From Dipteronia dyeriana (taxonomy: Eukaryota > Streptophyta > Magnoliopsida > Sapindales > Sapindaceae): DNA of 64,000 nucleotides. Under the pieces are notes generated by a model. The model was not told where the DNA came from, did not search any database, and saw only the letters and a list, made by a program, of their open reading frames with translations. Location: assembly GCA_032871835.1 (NCBI GenBank), contig CM065303.1, positions 20,586,001-20,650,000 on the forward strand. The letters run 5' to 3'. The stretch's first letter is position 1; every line of letters starts with the position of its first letter. Positions 44,281 through 56,133 of this stretch are shown here, in pieces. The translations under genes and the position numbers were made by a program.

Positions 44281-45294
44281 TAGGGATGGCAATTAAACCC
44301 GAATTTGTGGGACTCGTCCGAACCCGATCCTCTTGGAGAGGGTTTGGATTCTAATAATAGAACTCATGGGCGGGTTTTTGTTTGAAATTTCAACTTGTCA
44401 TGGGTTCAAGTTTTGGGTGTGGGTTTGGAAAAAAACCCGAACCTGAACTCGCGAACCCGCTTGATTTAAATAATATATAATTTATATTAATTAATTAAAA
44501 AAAAGAGTGGACATCAAAACTACGTAGTTTTGAGTTAAAACCCTAGACTCCCATCTCATTCTCTTCATTGCTTCCCCAACACTACACTCTCATCTCTTCT
44601 TATTGAAGCTACTTATTCTTCTTGCTGTTGTTACTTCATATTGCTGTTGCCACACTCTCGTCTATTCTTCTTGCAGCTGCTACTTCATCTTGTGATGCTA
44701 CTTCTACTTCTCTCTCAACGGTCAGACATTGACAAGCATCTCCTCCACCTCTAGAAATCAGTAGAGGTGCGTTACTTGTGATGTTTTTTTCCCTTAGGTC
44801 AGTCCAATTTCATCAAAAAAAAATCACATGGTCTCCAACGTCCATTCCACCAGTGACCTCATCGATCAAGTCAGTGGCAAAGTCCGGGAGCCAGACTTTG
44901 TTCCGTCACACGCTTCTATACCAACGCCATCGTGGAGCGGAACAACTGCTTGGAACTTGGAAGGCGTTAAAATGGCTATGGATGCATAGAGTTTCAAAGC
45001 AATGATAAAATAGGTACAGAGGTTTATATAAACGGATGGTAAATACAAGGACTTTGGATGTATGCGTTGAAATATTTATGCGACAATATGTACAGAGGTT
45101 CAAACCGGCGGTGCATGTTAGGAATTTTACGGGTTCGTGGGCGGGTCTGGATATTGCTAAATCCTGTGGGTGAAACACGAACTCAAACCTGCTAAATTTC
45201 ATGGGTTCGTGGATGGGTCTATATGTCATTTTCTTTCACGGGTTTGGGTTTGGTTTTTCCTAAACCCGTCTGAACCGACCCAGTGCCATTCCTA
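44281..45294. mobile_element. Non-autonomous hAT element with perfect target duplication
   Basis: The left end TAGGGATGGCAATTAAACCCG and inverted right end TAGGAATGGCACTGGGTCGG are terminal inverted repeats. The 8-bp duplication TTGATAGC is perfect at 44273-44280 and 45295-45302. Subterminal regions repeat AAACCCG / CGGGTTT words in both orientations. About 44520-44770 looks like an untranslated leader of a plant gene or hAT parent (CTTCTTGCTGTTGTTACTTC repeats). There is no transposase. The frames 44778-45005 plus and 44906-45229 minus have no domain. Confidence 0.92.
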
Positions 45295-45302
45295 TTGATA
45301 GC

Positions 45303-45452
45303 TGAAAGCCTTGGTATTTCTTTTGTTAGTACTCTTAATATTTCTTTTGTTATTTATTTTGGGAAAGAACAAATAACACGAATTTAATTTTCATAGTTGT
45401 ACGCTCAAGTACTCTTGTTGCTATAATTAATATCATAAGGCGTGCACTTTTC
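45303..45452. other. Spacer between hAT and copia-3
   Basis: Short AT-rich sequence with no recognised feature. Confidence 0.5.
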
Positions 45453-46540
45453 TGTTTGGATTATGCTCGATAGCAAGAGTGTAATAATGTATTTGACAAT
45501 CTTTTCATATTAATAAATGTGATTTCTAGTTTAACAAATCTTATACCATTTATAGTTTAAGTATTATAATTGTCAAAAGTAAATAATCATACGGTCAAAA
45601 GACTATGATAAAAGAAGAATTGTTCGTACATCTGGATATGTATGAGGTAGACACAATTCTTTAGTTAGTCTTGAATAATATTCACAACTTAAGATAAAGG
45701 TTGGGCGCCTTTATCTTGTCAAAGTTGTAGATTCTCTTGCTAGCATTTGAGTGGGATCAAATGTGTTATGATGAGTCTAAAATCATCAAAGTGTTGTTTC
45801 TTTGGGTAAAAGAATCTAGTGCACTAGGTGCATTGAATATGATCACAGTGAAATACTCTTTCCAGAACCGTCAATGGATAAAAGTTTTCACTTGAAGACA
45901 ATCGGAGAGTCTATCTCAATCCTGAGATAAATGATGGACTTATGTTTGCAAGTGTTATCATTTGAGCTATCAATGAATACGATTATATAGCGTAGTCTAT
46001 CCATGATAGTTTGGTGGTATTCATTTGTTAATTGACAGAGGATTCATTTATAGATATGGACATCGTGACTCCATTTATAACTAAGAGTAGAAAATCATCA
46101 TATGGATGTTTTGAGGTATTGGATATTAAATCTTAACGTTAAGTTTTCAATAGTATCTATCGAAATATGGCTTCTGGACAAGTCAAAATATCCAAGTTCA
46201 AAATGTGGTCATATGAGTAAAAATGGTAACTTGGAGAGCCATAGGCGGTCTATGAGCTCTTGGCGATTACTGATATTCTTCACGATGATACACTTTCTCC
46301 ATTAAGATTATCTAGGGTATGAATGAGCAATATTAATTTATTTTATCTTTATTTAAGAGTTCAATTTTAGTTCTTTAGTGGAATGAACTAAAATTAATAG
46401 ATCGGACCTAAGTGAATAATTTGTTGATTGAGATTAGGTTCTGTCTATTGGAGCTTAAATTTAGATAGTCCGCCAAGATCCTCAATCTACACGAACTTGC
46501 ATGGATTACTTGATATATTTTGATTCAATTTTTCCCTACA
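45453..46540 (+). repeat. copia-3 5' LTR, internally deleted
   Basis: 1,088 bases. Bases to about 46520 align with 51569-52634. The last 20 align with the end of the 3' LTR (about 53811-53837). The missing segment includes the TATA box at 53249, so this copy lacks its promoter and transcription start. The frame 46102-46305 recurs in the 3' LTR and is not a gene. Confidence 0.88.
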
Positions 46541-46557
46541 ATTGGTATAAAATCCTG
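46541..46557 (+). other. copia-3 primer binding site, degenerate
   Basis: ATTGGTATAAAATCCTG follows the LTR end directly and corresponds to the TGGTATCAGAGCC initiator-Met site with several changes. Confidence 0.65.
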
Positions 46558-47847
46558 GTTGCACCCTTGATTAATTGATGTATATGTACGTGAATCTACT
46601 TTTTTTATTGTTAATATGCATGTTTTATAAAGAAATGACACTCTAGGTTTTCACATATATATTTACATTGGAATGTATGGATATATATATATATATGTTT
46701 TTATAATGTGATTTGTTATTGCTCAATTTTGGTTATAGAATTTCAATGTATTTTTAATTTAGGATTGTAACAAGAAGGGTGATCTATCATTGTCAAAATT
46801 TCCTTCTTGGTAGTTGCTAAGTTTTTTATTTTATTTTATTGTTGTAATAAAAAAAATATTGTAGTATTTAATTACTTAAGATATTGTTGTAATATATTTA
46901 AGTATCAAAGATTCGAAGATTTGAAGAATTTGGAGCAACCGGAACAAGTTTCGAACCGTGCACACCATAGCAACAATTGTGTGTGCGAATAAGCACGAGC
47001 CACGATTGTTATGGCATGGCTGCGCACGGCAGTCCCTTTTATGGAGCTAAAGGGTGCGCACGCCCATGGGAGGCAGCCAAGGGTGTCCAAACGGACGATG
47101 GTCGCATGAAGATTTGTTTGTCAAGAAAGAAGTTTCTGTATTCCAAGACATATGTAATTTACTTGTTTTTCTAGGATGGACCAAAATTGTAACTATTTAC
47201 ATTTTTGTAAATATTACAATGTTTGTCATTGTTTGATAACATGTCAATAGAATATGAGTGCCACTCATATATCTATTTTAGTATGAACATGCATTGAATA
47301 GTTAAGGCATCTAGATAACTTGGTAAATCATTCTATGGAATTCAATCACACGCCTTAAACAATTGAGTGGGAGAAGGTGTTTCGGAACACCTACGACCAC
47401 CAAGTTTAGTTGAGCTTTAGGTTTTATGTAATAACCCCCCAATGGGTATTCATGAATGGAATTTAGCAAGATACTTCCTTATAAAGATAGACTAGACAAT
47501 TAACCCAAACGATATCTACTCTCAAAGGAGGGATATTCATGAGGGAATATATTAAAGGTCGATAACTTGGTAACACACTCAATGTGATTTTATTAATATC
47601 CTCAAAAGAGTTCTTGTTAATAAAGTTACAAGGCTAAAATTGAAAATATTGGTTATTATGTTAACAATTAGGTGGGACCTAGTCCAACTAGTAAATGGTG
47701 TGAACTCCTAAAGAATGTGTGACATTTATGGGTGTTGGATCACCGTTGAATTTTACGATTGAATTATTTTATTTTATTCAAGATAAATATTCGAAAGTGT
47801 TATATCACGATTGTTTACTTATATAATTTTGTTTTTATAAAGAAATC
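46558..47847 (+). other. copia-3 leader
   Basis: A 1.3-kb untranslated stretch between the primer site and gag. A GC-richer part at 46935-47110 contains GCACGAGCCACGATTG and GGGTGCGCACGCCC. Frames here have no domain. Confidence 0.5.
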
Positions 47848-48600
47848 ATGACCCCATCCCTAATCAACATCCTAAAAGATAATACTTTAACTGATGAAAA
47901 TTATGTCACATGAAAAAGAAAAATTGGGTTGTTGTTGCAAGCTGAAAAACATAAGTTCGTTCTATATATTCCTAAACCACCAACTCCTACTAATGAATCT
48001 ACTGAGGAGCAAAGAGATGAGTATCAGCAGTGGAAGTCTTCAGATGAGATGGCTTAATATTACATTATGGCCACAATCTCCGGCATGTTGCAACACTAAC
48101 ATGAAGGAATGGAGACTGCTGCCGATATAATGATGTCTCTGGAAGAGGTGTTTGCTATAAAGTCTAGGACGACTAAGAAAGAGGCAGTGACTGCTTTCAT
48201 GAATCTTAGGATAAAACCTGGACAGGATGTGAAAGATCATATGATGAAAGTCATAGCTTATCTCAACATTCCTGAAATCAATGGTGTTGAGATAAATGGT
48301 GAGACGAAAATTGACATGATTGTCAACTCATTTTCGGATTCCTTTGATCAGTTTAAGTTGGACTACACCTTGAACAATAAGGAATGCACCTTGTAGGGCC
48401 TGATGCAAGATGATCAAAGCACCGAGAAAATCCTTATGAAGGCTGAGGGTTAAGAGATTCATATGGTTAGTAAAATTTCTACTGTTAAGACAAGTAAGAA
48501 GGTCAAGAAACAACAGGAAAAAAAAAGCAATTTGGGCCTAACCATAAGAGGTTCCGGGAAAGAAAAAGATCGAATGAGAATGAATTCAACTTAAATTTAG
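47848..48600 (+). pseudogene. copia-3 gag remnant
   Basis: The start ATG at 47848 opens a Gag-like sequence with an in-frame TGA after 21 codons (47911-47913). The main surviving frame 48109-48396 has the copia Gag region (AVTAFMNLRIKPGQDVKDHMMKV, EINGETKIDMIVNSF). A basic, lysine-rich tail follows near 48490-48590. No CX2CX4HX4C zinc knuckle is seen. The tail runs in frame into the pre-integrase region at 48609, so the knuckle and the protease DSG motif appear to have been lost in one deletion. Confidence 0.85.
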
Positions 48601-51550
48601 GCAACAAAGTGTTGGTGTCTACTAGTGCAGTGGGTGATATTAGAATTAATTTAGATTTTCATAGGTATTTAGATTTAATAGAAGTTTATTATGTACCTCA
48701 ATTCAAGAGGAATTTAATTGCAGTTTCTTGTTTAAACAAATTTGGATATTCATTTACTTTTAATAAAGCTTTTATTATTAGTAGGAATAACGAATTTATT
48801 TGCAAAGGTACATTGGAAAATGGTTTATTCCATTTGCATAGCAATATATATCATTTGTTAGACACGGAATCAATGCAACCTAATCATAAAAGAGTAAAAT
48901 TATCAAAAGATGAAACCTACCTATGGCATTTGTGCCTAGGTCATATTAACCTTGATATGATCAAAATATTGGTTAGTGATGGACCTTTAAGTGACTTAAA
49001 GGTTGATGATCTACCAACTTGTGAATCTTGTTTGGAAGGTAAGATGACCAAAAGGTCGTTCACAACAAAAGGCACAAGAGCCACCGAATGTTTAGAATTG
49101 ATACACACTGATGTGTGTGGTCCTATGTGCATTCAAGCTAGAGGTGGATATGAGTACTTCATCACTTTCACAGATGATAACTCAAGATTTGGCTATGTGT
49201 ATCTCATGAGACTTAAGTCGGATACTTTTGACATGTTCAAAGCATTTAAAGATGAAGCTGAAAATCAGTTAGAGAAACACATAAAAATCTTGAGGTCTGA
49301 TCGTGGTGGAAAATATCTATCTGGTAAGTTTCAGCAAAATCTTATTGATAATGGGATAATTTCTCAGTTTTCTGCGCCAGGTATACCTTAACATAATGGG
49401 GTGGTAGAAAGGAGAAATAGAACTCTTTTGGACATGGTTAGATCTATGTTGAGTTATTCAACGCTCCCTAATTCTTTGTGGGGATATGCTTTACAAACCG
49501 CTATGTACGTTCTAAATGATGTACCATCTAAGTCGGCTCCTAAAACACCGCATGAGTTGTGGACTGGGCGAAAGCTTAGTTTTCAACACTTAAGGATATT
49601 TTGATGTCCTGCACACATGTTAAAAAGAAAGACAAAAGATAGAGTCTCGTTCAAAAACATGCATATTTGTAGGGTATCCAAAAGAAACCAAAAGATATTA
49701 TTTTTATAGTCTTTCCGATCTTAAAGTATTTGTTTCGAAAAATGCTAAATTTCTGGAAGAGGGCTATATGAATAATTTTGTGCCTAAAAGTATAATTGTC
49801 TTGAATGAGCTATCAGGAGATACAATTCCACAAGAGGTTTCACAACCTAGCCTAATTGTAAGTTTCGCACCAACACAAGATCAACACTCAACCATTCCTC
49901 GTCGTAGTGGAAGGGTTAGACACCCCGACAGATACATCAATCTAGAAGAATCAGTAGAGAATCTCCCAGACAACGATGATCCCTACACGTATAAGGAAGC
50001 CATGGAAGTGTTGATTGTTGCCATTGGCAAAGGGCAATGCAATCCAAAATTAAATCTATGTTCAAAAACAAAGTCTGGTCTCTTGTGGACTTACCTAAAG
50101 GGATAAAACCCATCGGGTGCAAGTGGGTTTATAAGAGGAAGAGAGGAATGAATGGAAAGATGGAAACCTTTAAAGCTAGACTGGTAGCTAAAGGTTACAC
50201 ACAGAATGAAGGTATCGATTATGAGGAAACCTTCTCTCTTGTGGTCATGCTTAAATCCATTAGGATACTCTTATCCATTGCAACATCTTTAGACCTAGAG
50301 ATTTGGCAAATGGACGTCAAGACAGCTTTCCTTAATGGAATTCTTGACAAAAGAATCTTTATGATGCAACCAGAAGGATTCACTAAAAATGACCAAGAGG
50401 AAAAAGTATGCAAGTTACGAAGATCCATATATGGATTGAAGCAAGAATCCAGATCCTGGAACATAAGGTTCGATTAAGCTATGAAAAGTTTTGGATTTAT
50501 TCAAAACCTTGATGAACCTTGTGTGTATAAAAGGATTAAAGGTGACAAGTTGATTTTCCTAGTTCTTTACGTTAATGATATACTACTCATCGGAAATGAT
50601 ATAGGTGTATAGACATCAGTAAAAGAATGGTTAGCAAAACAATTTGATATGAAGGACTTAGGAGAAACAAGTTACATTCTTTGTATCCAAGTCGTAAGGG
50701 ATAGAAAGAATAGAACGATTACATTATCCCAAGATTCATACATAGATAAAATCTTATCTAGGTTTTCCATGCAAGATTCCAAGAAAGGTATGTTACCTTT
50801 CAGACATGGAATCAAACTTTCTAAGGAACAAGTTCCTAAGAATGAGAATGAAGAGCAATTCATGAGTAGGGTTCCATATGCCTCAGCATTTGGGAGTCTC
50901 ATGTATGCAACGCTCTGCACTAGACCAGATACTTGTTTTGTTGTTGGCATAGTTAGCAGGTTTCAATCGAAACATGGTCCTGATCACTAGACGGTAGGCA
51001 AGCATATTTTCAAGTATCTCAGGAGAACAAGAGATTATATGCTTCTATACTCCGGAGGGGATTTAATTCTCGTTGGGTATACAGATTTTGATATCCAATC
51101 GGATTATGACTCCAGAAGATCAACATCAGGATCGGTGTTTACACTTGGAGGAGGGGCAGTCATATGGAAGAGTATCAAGCAATCTTGTATTGCTGATTCC
51201 ACCATGGAAACTGAGTATGTTGCCGCATGAGAGGCAGCTAAAGAGGTTGTCTGACTCCGCCAATTCTTGATTAACTTGGAAGTGGTTCCTGATGTGAATA
51301 AGTAAATCATTATCTATTGTGAGAATAGTGGAGCAGTGGCTAATTCGAGAGAACCATGAAGTCATAAGAGAGGGAAACACATTGAAAGAAAGTATCACCT
51401 TTTAAGGGAAATTTTACATAGGGCAGACATGACGATAACAAAGATCGCGTCAGTAGAAAATCTAGCGGATCTCTTCACAAAGGCTCTTCCACAAAAAAGT
51501 ATTGATGGGAACCTAGAGAATATCGGGATAAGAGATATGACACATTTGCT
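48601..51550 (+). pseudogene. copia-3 pol remnant: integrase, reverse transcriptase, RNase H
   Basis: 48609-49391 has the integrase zinc region (LWHLCLGHIN, LPTCESCLEGKMTK) and core (LIHTDVCGP, FITFTDDNSR, ILRSDRGGKY), ending at TAA 49389-49391. The glutamate-containing block [12 protein letters not shown] follows at 49401. Reverse transcriptase begins near 50037 (WVYKRKRG, FKARLVAKGYTQNEG, DVKTAFLNG). Its catalytic box reads YVND at 50568-50579, with the third residue changed. RNase H signatures (SGSVFTLGGGAVIWKS, SHKRGKHIERKYH, DLFTKALPQK) run to 51550. At least nine stops and a partial loss of the post-integrase spacer make it inactive. Confidence 0.92.
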
Positions 51551-51553
51551 ATA

Positions 51554-51568
51554 GAGAAAGTGGGAGAT
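51554..51568 (+). other. copia-3 polypurine tract
   Basis: AGAAAGTGGGAGAT lies immediately before the TG of the 3' LTR, the usual copia arrangement. Confidence 0.85.
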
Positions 51569-53837
51569 TGTTGAGATTATGCTCGATAGCAAGAGTGTAA
51601 TAATGTATTTGACAATCTTTTCATATTAATAAATGTGATTTCTAGTTTAACAAATCTTATAGCATTTATAGTTTAATTATTATAATTGTCAAAGGCAAAT
51701 AATCATAAAGTCAAAAGACTATGATAAAAGAAGAATTGTTCGTACATCTGGATATGTATGAGGTAGACACAATTCTTTAGTTAGTCTTGAATAATATTCA
51801 CAACATAAGATAAAGGATGGGCGTCTTTATCTTATCCAAGTTGTAGATTCTATTGCTAGCATTTGAGTGGGATCAAATGTGTTATGATGAGTCTAAAATC
51901 ATCAAAGTGTTGTCTTTGGACAAAAGAATCTAGTGCACTGGGTGCATTGAATTGGATCACAGTGAAATACTTTTTCCAGAACCGTCAATGGATAAAAGTT
52001 TTCACTTGAAGACAATCGGAAGTCTATCTCAATCCTGAGATAAATGATGGACTTATCTTTGCAAGTGTTATCATTTGAGCTATCAATGAGTAGGATTATA
52101 TAGCATAGTCTATTCATGATAGTTTGGTGGTATTCATTTGTTAATCGATAGAGGATTCATTTATAGATATGGACATCGTGGCACCATTTATAAATGAGAT
52201 TAAAAAATCATCATATGGATGTTTTGAGGTATTGGATACTAAATCTTAACGTTAATCTTTCAATAGTATCTATCGAAATATTGCTTCTGGACAAGTCAAA
52301 ATATCCAATTTCAAAATGTGGTCATATGAGTAAAAATGGTAACTTGGGGAGCTATAGGCGGTCTATGAGCTCTTGACGATTACTGATATTCTTCACGATG
52401 ATACACTTTCTCCATTAAGATTGTCTAGGGTATGAATGAGCAATATTAACTTACTCTATCTTTATTTAAGAGTTCAATTTTAGTTCTTTAGTGGAATGAA
52501 CTAAAATTAATAGATCGGACCTAAGTGAATCATTTGTTGATTGAGATTAGGTTATGTCTATTGCAACTTAAATTTAGATAGCCCGCCAAGATCTTCAATC
52601 CACACGAACTTGCTTAGATCACTTGATATATTCTCCCGGACCGATTTATGGGTTCATCTAGAATTGTATTAAGGCATGTGGACTTGTTTCTTTTAGTAAG
52701 AAAGAGTCTAGTTCATATGTGGACTTTTTATTTAAGTCCAATGAAATTTAATAAAATAGGAAAAACAATATTTTGTCCATATTTATATAGCTTGGGCGAC
52801 AAGGGACTATATAATAGCCATATATTTTTTTTTATTTAATTAAATGTAATTATTTAATTATTTAATTAAAAGTCAAAATCTTTTTCCTAGTAGGAGATTA
52901 TCTCCTAGAGTCATATTATTGTTGGTAATATAATAAGTATCAAATACTATATTTGAAAATGTAGATAAATAATATGAATTTATTTATCTAGTCAAATAAG
53001 TAAGTGTTTGATTTATATTAGGACTTTAAATGACAAATGGTCAAATTAGAAAGTTTTTGATGTAGTCACAATTAACTTATATTCAATAATTGGTTATTGA
53101 ATAAATGCACTATTTGAGTTGGATTATGAGTCTTTGTGTGGAAAAGAAATCATTTTTTGAAAAGGATTCTTTGTCACCAAGTAAATCCGTCTAGAGAAAT
53201 GATTATTGTCCACCATGTAAATCCTCTTTAGGAGAGGATTTGTATACCTATATATACACCTAGTGAATTCGGCCAAGCATATGTTTTATGTTGAAAATTT
53301 CAGCCAAGCTTGAGAATTTTGAGAGAGAAAAAAAAATAGTTTTTGCTCTAGACAAAATTCGGCCAACTCATAGATATTGTGTATTGAATTCGGTCAAGGA
53401 GAAGAGAAAAGGGGAACGTTTTTATTTTCGATAGTGCACTAGTAACCTTAACATCAAAAGGGTTTTGTGTACAAAAATCGAATCGGGTTCATTTGAGTTT
53501 CAATCAAATAGATTGATAATTCACAAGTGACCGAATGTTCTTGGGTTTTCTCTTGGAGGATTATTGTGACTAACAAAAGAAAGAGATTTTGCTTGTTTCC
53601 ACCCTTAGGTATACAATTTAAAGAATGGGTACCCACACTCCTAGGTAATTTACGTTCGTGCTTGGATTGTAAGATCTTATGGATTCAATTCGGCGCTAGT
53701 TCAATAGTCACGAGAAAAAGGTACGAAACTTTTAATAAACGTCAATTAATCTACGGTTAAGGTTCTTTCTTTTAAATGACAAATTTTAAAATATACCAAA
53801 CCCTAATTTTTATGATTCCGATCGATTTTTCCCTACA
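51569..53837 (+). repeat. copia-3 3' LTR, full length
   Basis: 2,269 bases, TGTTGAGATTATGC to CCCTACA. It retains a TATA box (53249-53256) and a downstream transcribed part rich in AATTCGGCCAA-type repeats (53266, 53350, 53390). Frames 52194-52376, 52648-52839 and 53527-53760 have no domain. Confidence 0.92.
53249..53256 (+). promoter_or_regulatory. TATA box of copia-3 3' LTR
   Basis: TATATATA in the context ACCTATATATACACC, about 590 bases before the LTR end. It is absent from the 5' LTR. Confidence 0.55.
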
Positions 53838-53842
53838 TTTTG

Positions 53843-54139
53843 CTCATATAATCAATATGTCATAAGCATGCCTTAGGTAAATACACCACCTCAAATTAGC
53901 CAAAAGTAGAAATTCTCAAAATTTAAGAATTTAAGAATTCTCGAGACTGTGTTCTCGAGCCTAGAAAACTTAAAAATTTATCATTTGTAAAATTAGGTGT
54001 GTTAATAACTTATGCGAGAGTTTAAATAAATTGTATTAAAATGAAAACATTCAATTAAATGAGGGTGTTATTATTAGTGTTCTAGTATACGACATAGGCG
54101 GCCGACTAGCCTCTAGGCGATCCTGGCCACCACGACTAG
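53843..54139. other. Spacer between copia-3 and copia-2
   Basis: AT-rich, except for a short GC-rich part at 54090-54130 (GGCGGCCGACTAGCC). No gene. This is the target sequence of copia-2 on its left side. Confidence 0.5.
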
Positions 54140-56118
54140 TGTTGGGGTTTATGTCCTAAAGATATAATTTGTATATGGATTTATGAAATAAATAAAAGGA
54201 AAAGTCCAATTCAATCATGTTGTGTTGTTTATATTATAACTTGTGCATATTAACATCCAGGATTACCGGATATAATCTCGAACTGTGTATATGAGTGTCA
54301 TATATGGATGGATACAGTAAGAGACGTGCAATCTAAAGAGTCCATAGATAGCAAATAAAGTTGGGTACTTTATTTGTGGTTAATCTATAACCATGGTCCA
54401 TTCAGTTATATACGGTGATTCTATCCTGAATCATTCATATGAGATATGAGAATAGAGACACTTTATATGATGTGATCATATAGGACTGGGCCATGATCTA
54501 TATGAATCTCTCACTAAGATCCGTTTACCGAAGATATTCATATATATGAACTAATTATGGCTATATGTGGGTGATCTTAATCCTGAGTGTCTTATCGACT
54601 CTTTCAGGTTAGATTGTGATATTTGATATACCATGGGTGAGGTCGGATACATTTCCTGATCAATATACTCTGTATGTTGGGATTGCGGTCTGGCTTATGG
54701 CTGGGAAGGTTTGTACACAATAATAGAATCCACTCCTTCTTGTGAGAAGTATATGGTAGTTCTCTTAAGGGTTGATTAGGGGCTTGGATAATATGAGCGC
54801 TCTCCTAATTTCGTGAGGAAATAGGATTTATTGTCCATTAGAGAATCAAAGGTACTTAAAGGGTATATGTAATTAGAGGGGTATAACGAATATTATGACC
54901 CAGCTCCAATTATGAACTATTGTGGAGGATCACACCATATGTTATAACTCTATCGATGGACACTGAGTTGTATCGGTCGTTGTAAAAGCGTCTGCATTTG
55001 AGAGGGTGCAGCTTCGGGTTTTTAGTGGAATAACACCGGAGTTAATAATCAAGGAATATTAATTAAAGAGTTTAATTAATGATTCCAATGATTATTGGAG
55101 CCCAAAATGTTGTGGGTCCATTAGGTCCCCTTGTTAGCCTGATCGATTTAGGTAACAAAGGTCACTGTTAAATAATTGGATTGTCCAATGAATTGTGTTA
55201 CAAAAGTGACACGTATTTATTCGGGGAAGTAATTGAAAATAAGATTATTTAATTAATGAATAATGGTGATTAAATAAATTAAATAATGAGATTATTTAAT
55301 TATGTTATTAATCACTAAATGGAGGATTTTTATTGATATTTGTTTTTGAATAAAATAAGATAATATGATTATTTTTTAAAAGAATTTTGAAATTAAATAG
55401 TTTAAATTCAAAATAGATGGTATCCTTTAAAAAAAAAATTGTTTTAAATAAAAAGATACCATAAGGTTTTTAAAAGAGAAAATATATATCTGATATACAG
55501 TCTTTGAAAACCGACCAAAACAAGATATCAATTAAAAAGGAAAAAATATATATATTCTTTAAAAGAAAAAGTCAATTGGGAAAAACAAGGATTTGTATAT
55601 GATACAAATTGGTGCACATTAAAAGACAAAATAATAATAATAATAATAATTTTATTTTATTTTTTTAGAACTATAACGATTCTAAATTTTTCCTCTTGAG
55701 AAGAAATAGTTTCTTCAAGTATTTTCTCTACATCTTCCATTCAAGCTCCTGAGATCGTTACGCACCCACACGCAGTTACCAGTCCCAGGAGATAGTGAGG
55801 AAGATCGAATGGTTCAGACAGGAGCACATTGTAAAGTGTAGGAGCATCCAAACCTTGGTAGGATTGGTTCAGACAAGTAGCATTACACGAAGTGAATGAG
55901 CCCTCAAACGTTGGTAAGGTTTTAAGATTTTCTTCATCTTCTTTTTATTGATTACAATTTCCTGCATATTCGTATTTTTTATTATTGTAATAATTTTATA
56001 TGTATAAGTTTCGAAAAAGAATTATGATCCCATGTTCACTGGTCCCAGATCGTTTATGATCTGTTTTAAAAATTTAAAACCTACTTCTGCTGCGTGACTG
56101 GTGAATGGGATTCCAACA
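54140..56118 (+). repeat. copia-2 5' LTR
   Basis: 1,979 bases from TGTTGGGGTTTATGTCC to GGGATTCCAACA. It is the most complete LTR of the family here and serves as reference for the insertions in the other copies. An ATAATAATAATAATAATAAT run lies near 55632. Confidence 0.93.
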
Positions 56119-56120
56119 TT

Positions 56121-56133
56121 TGGTATCAGAGCC
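56121..56133 (+). other. copia-2 primer binding site
   Basis: TGGTATCAGAGCC, an exact match to the initiator-Met tRNA primer site of plant Ty1/copia elements, two bases after the LTR end. Confidence 0.97.

Larger units (their letters stand above)
45453..53837 (+). mobile_element. copia-3: Ty1/copia element with unequal LTRs
   Basis: The 5' LTR (45453-46540) and 3' LTR (51569-53837) both begin TGTTKRGATTATGC and end CCCTACA. A degenerate primer site follows the 5' LTR and a purine tract AGAAAGTGGGAGAT precedes the 3' LTR. The flanks TTTTC (45448-45452) and TTTTG (53838-53842) match at 4 of 5 bases. Gag, integrase, reverse transcriptase and RNase H are recognisable but interrupted; the zinc knuckle and protease active site are missing. 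The order is that of Ty1/copia. The 5' LTR lacks about 1.18 kb present in the 3' LTR. Confidence 0.93.

Noticed and set aside
53527..53760. 77-codon frame in the copia-3 3' LTR
   Set aside because: It lies wholly in the transcribed part of an LTR and has no domain.
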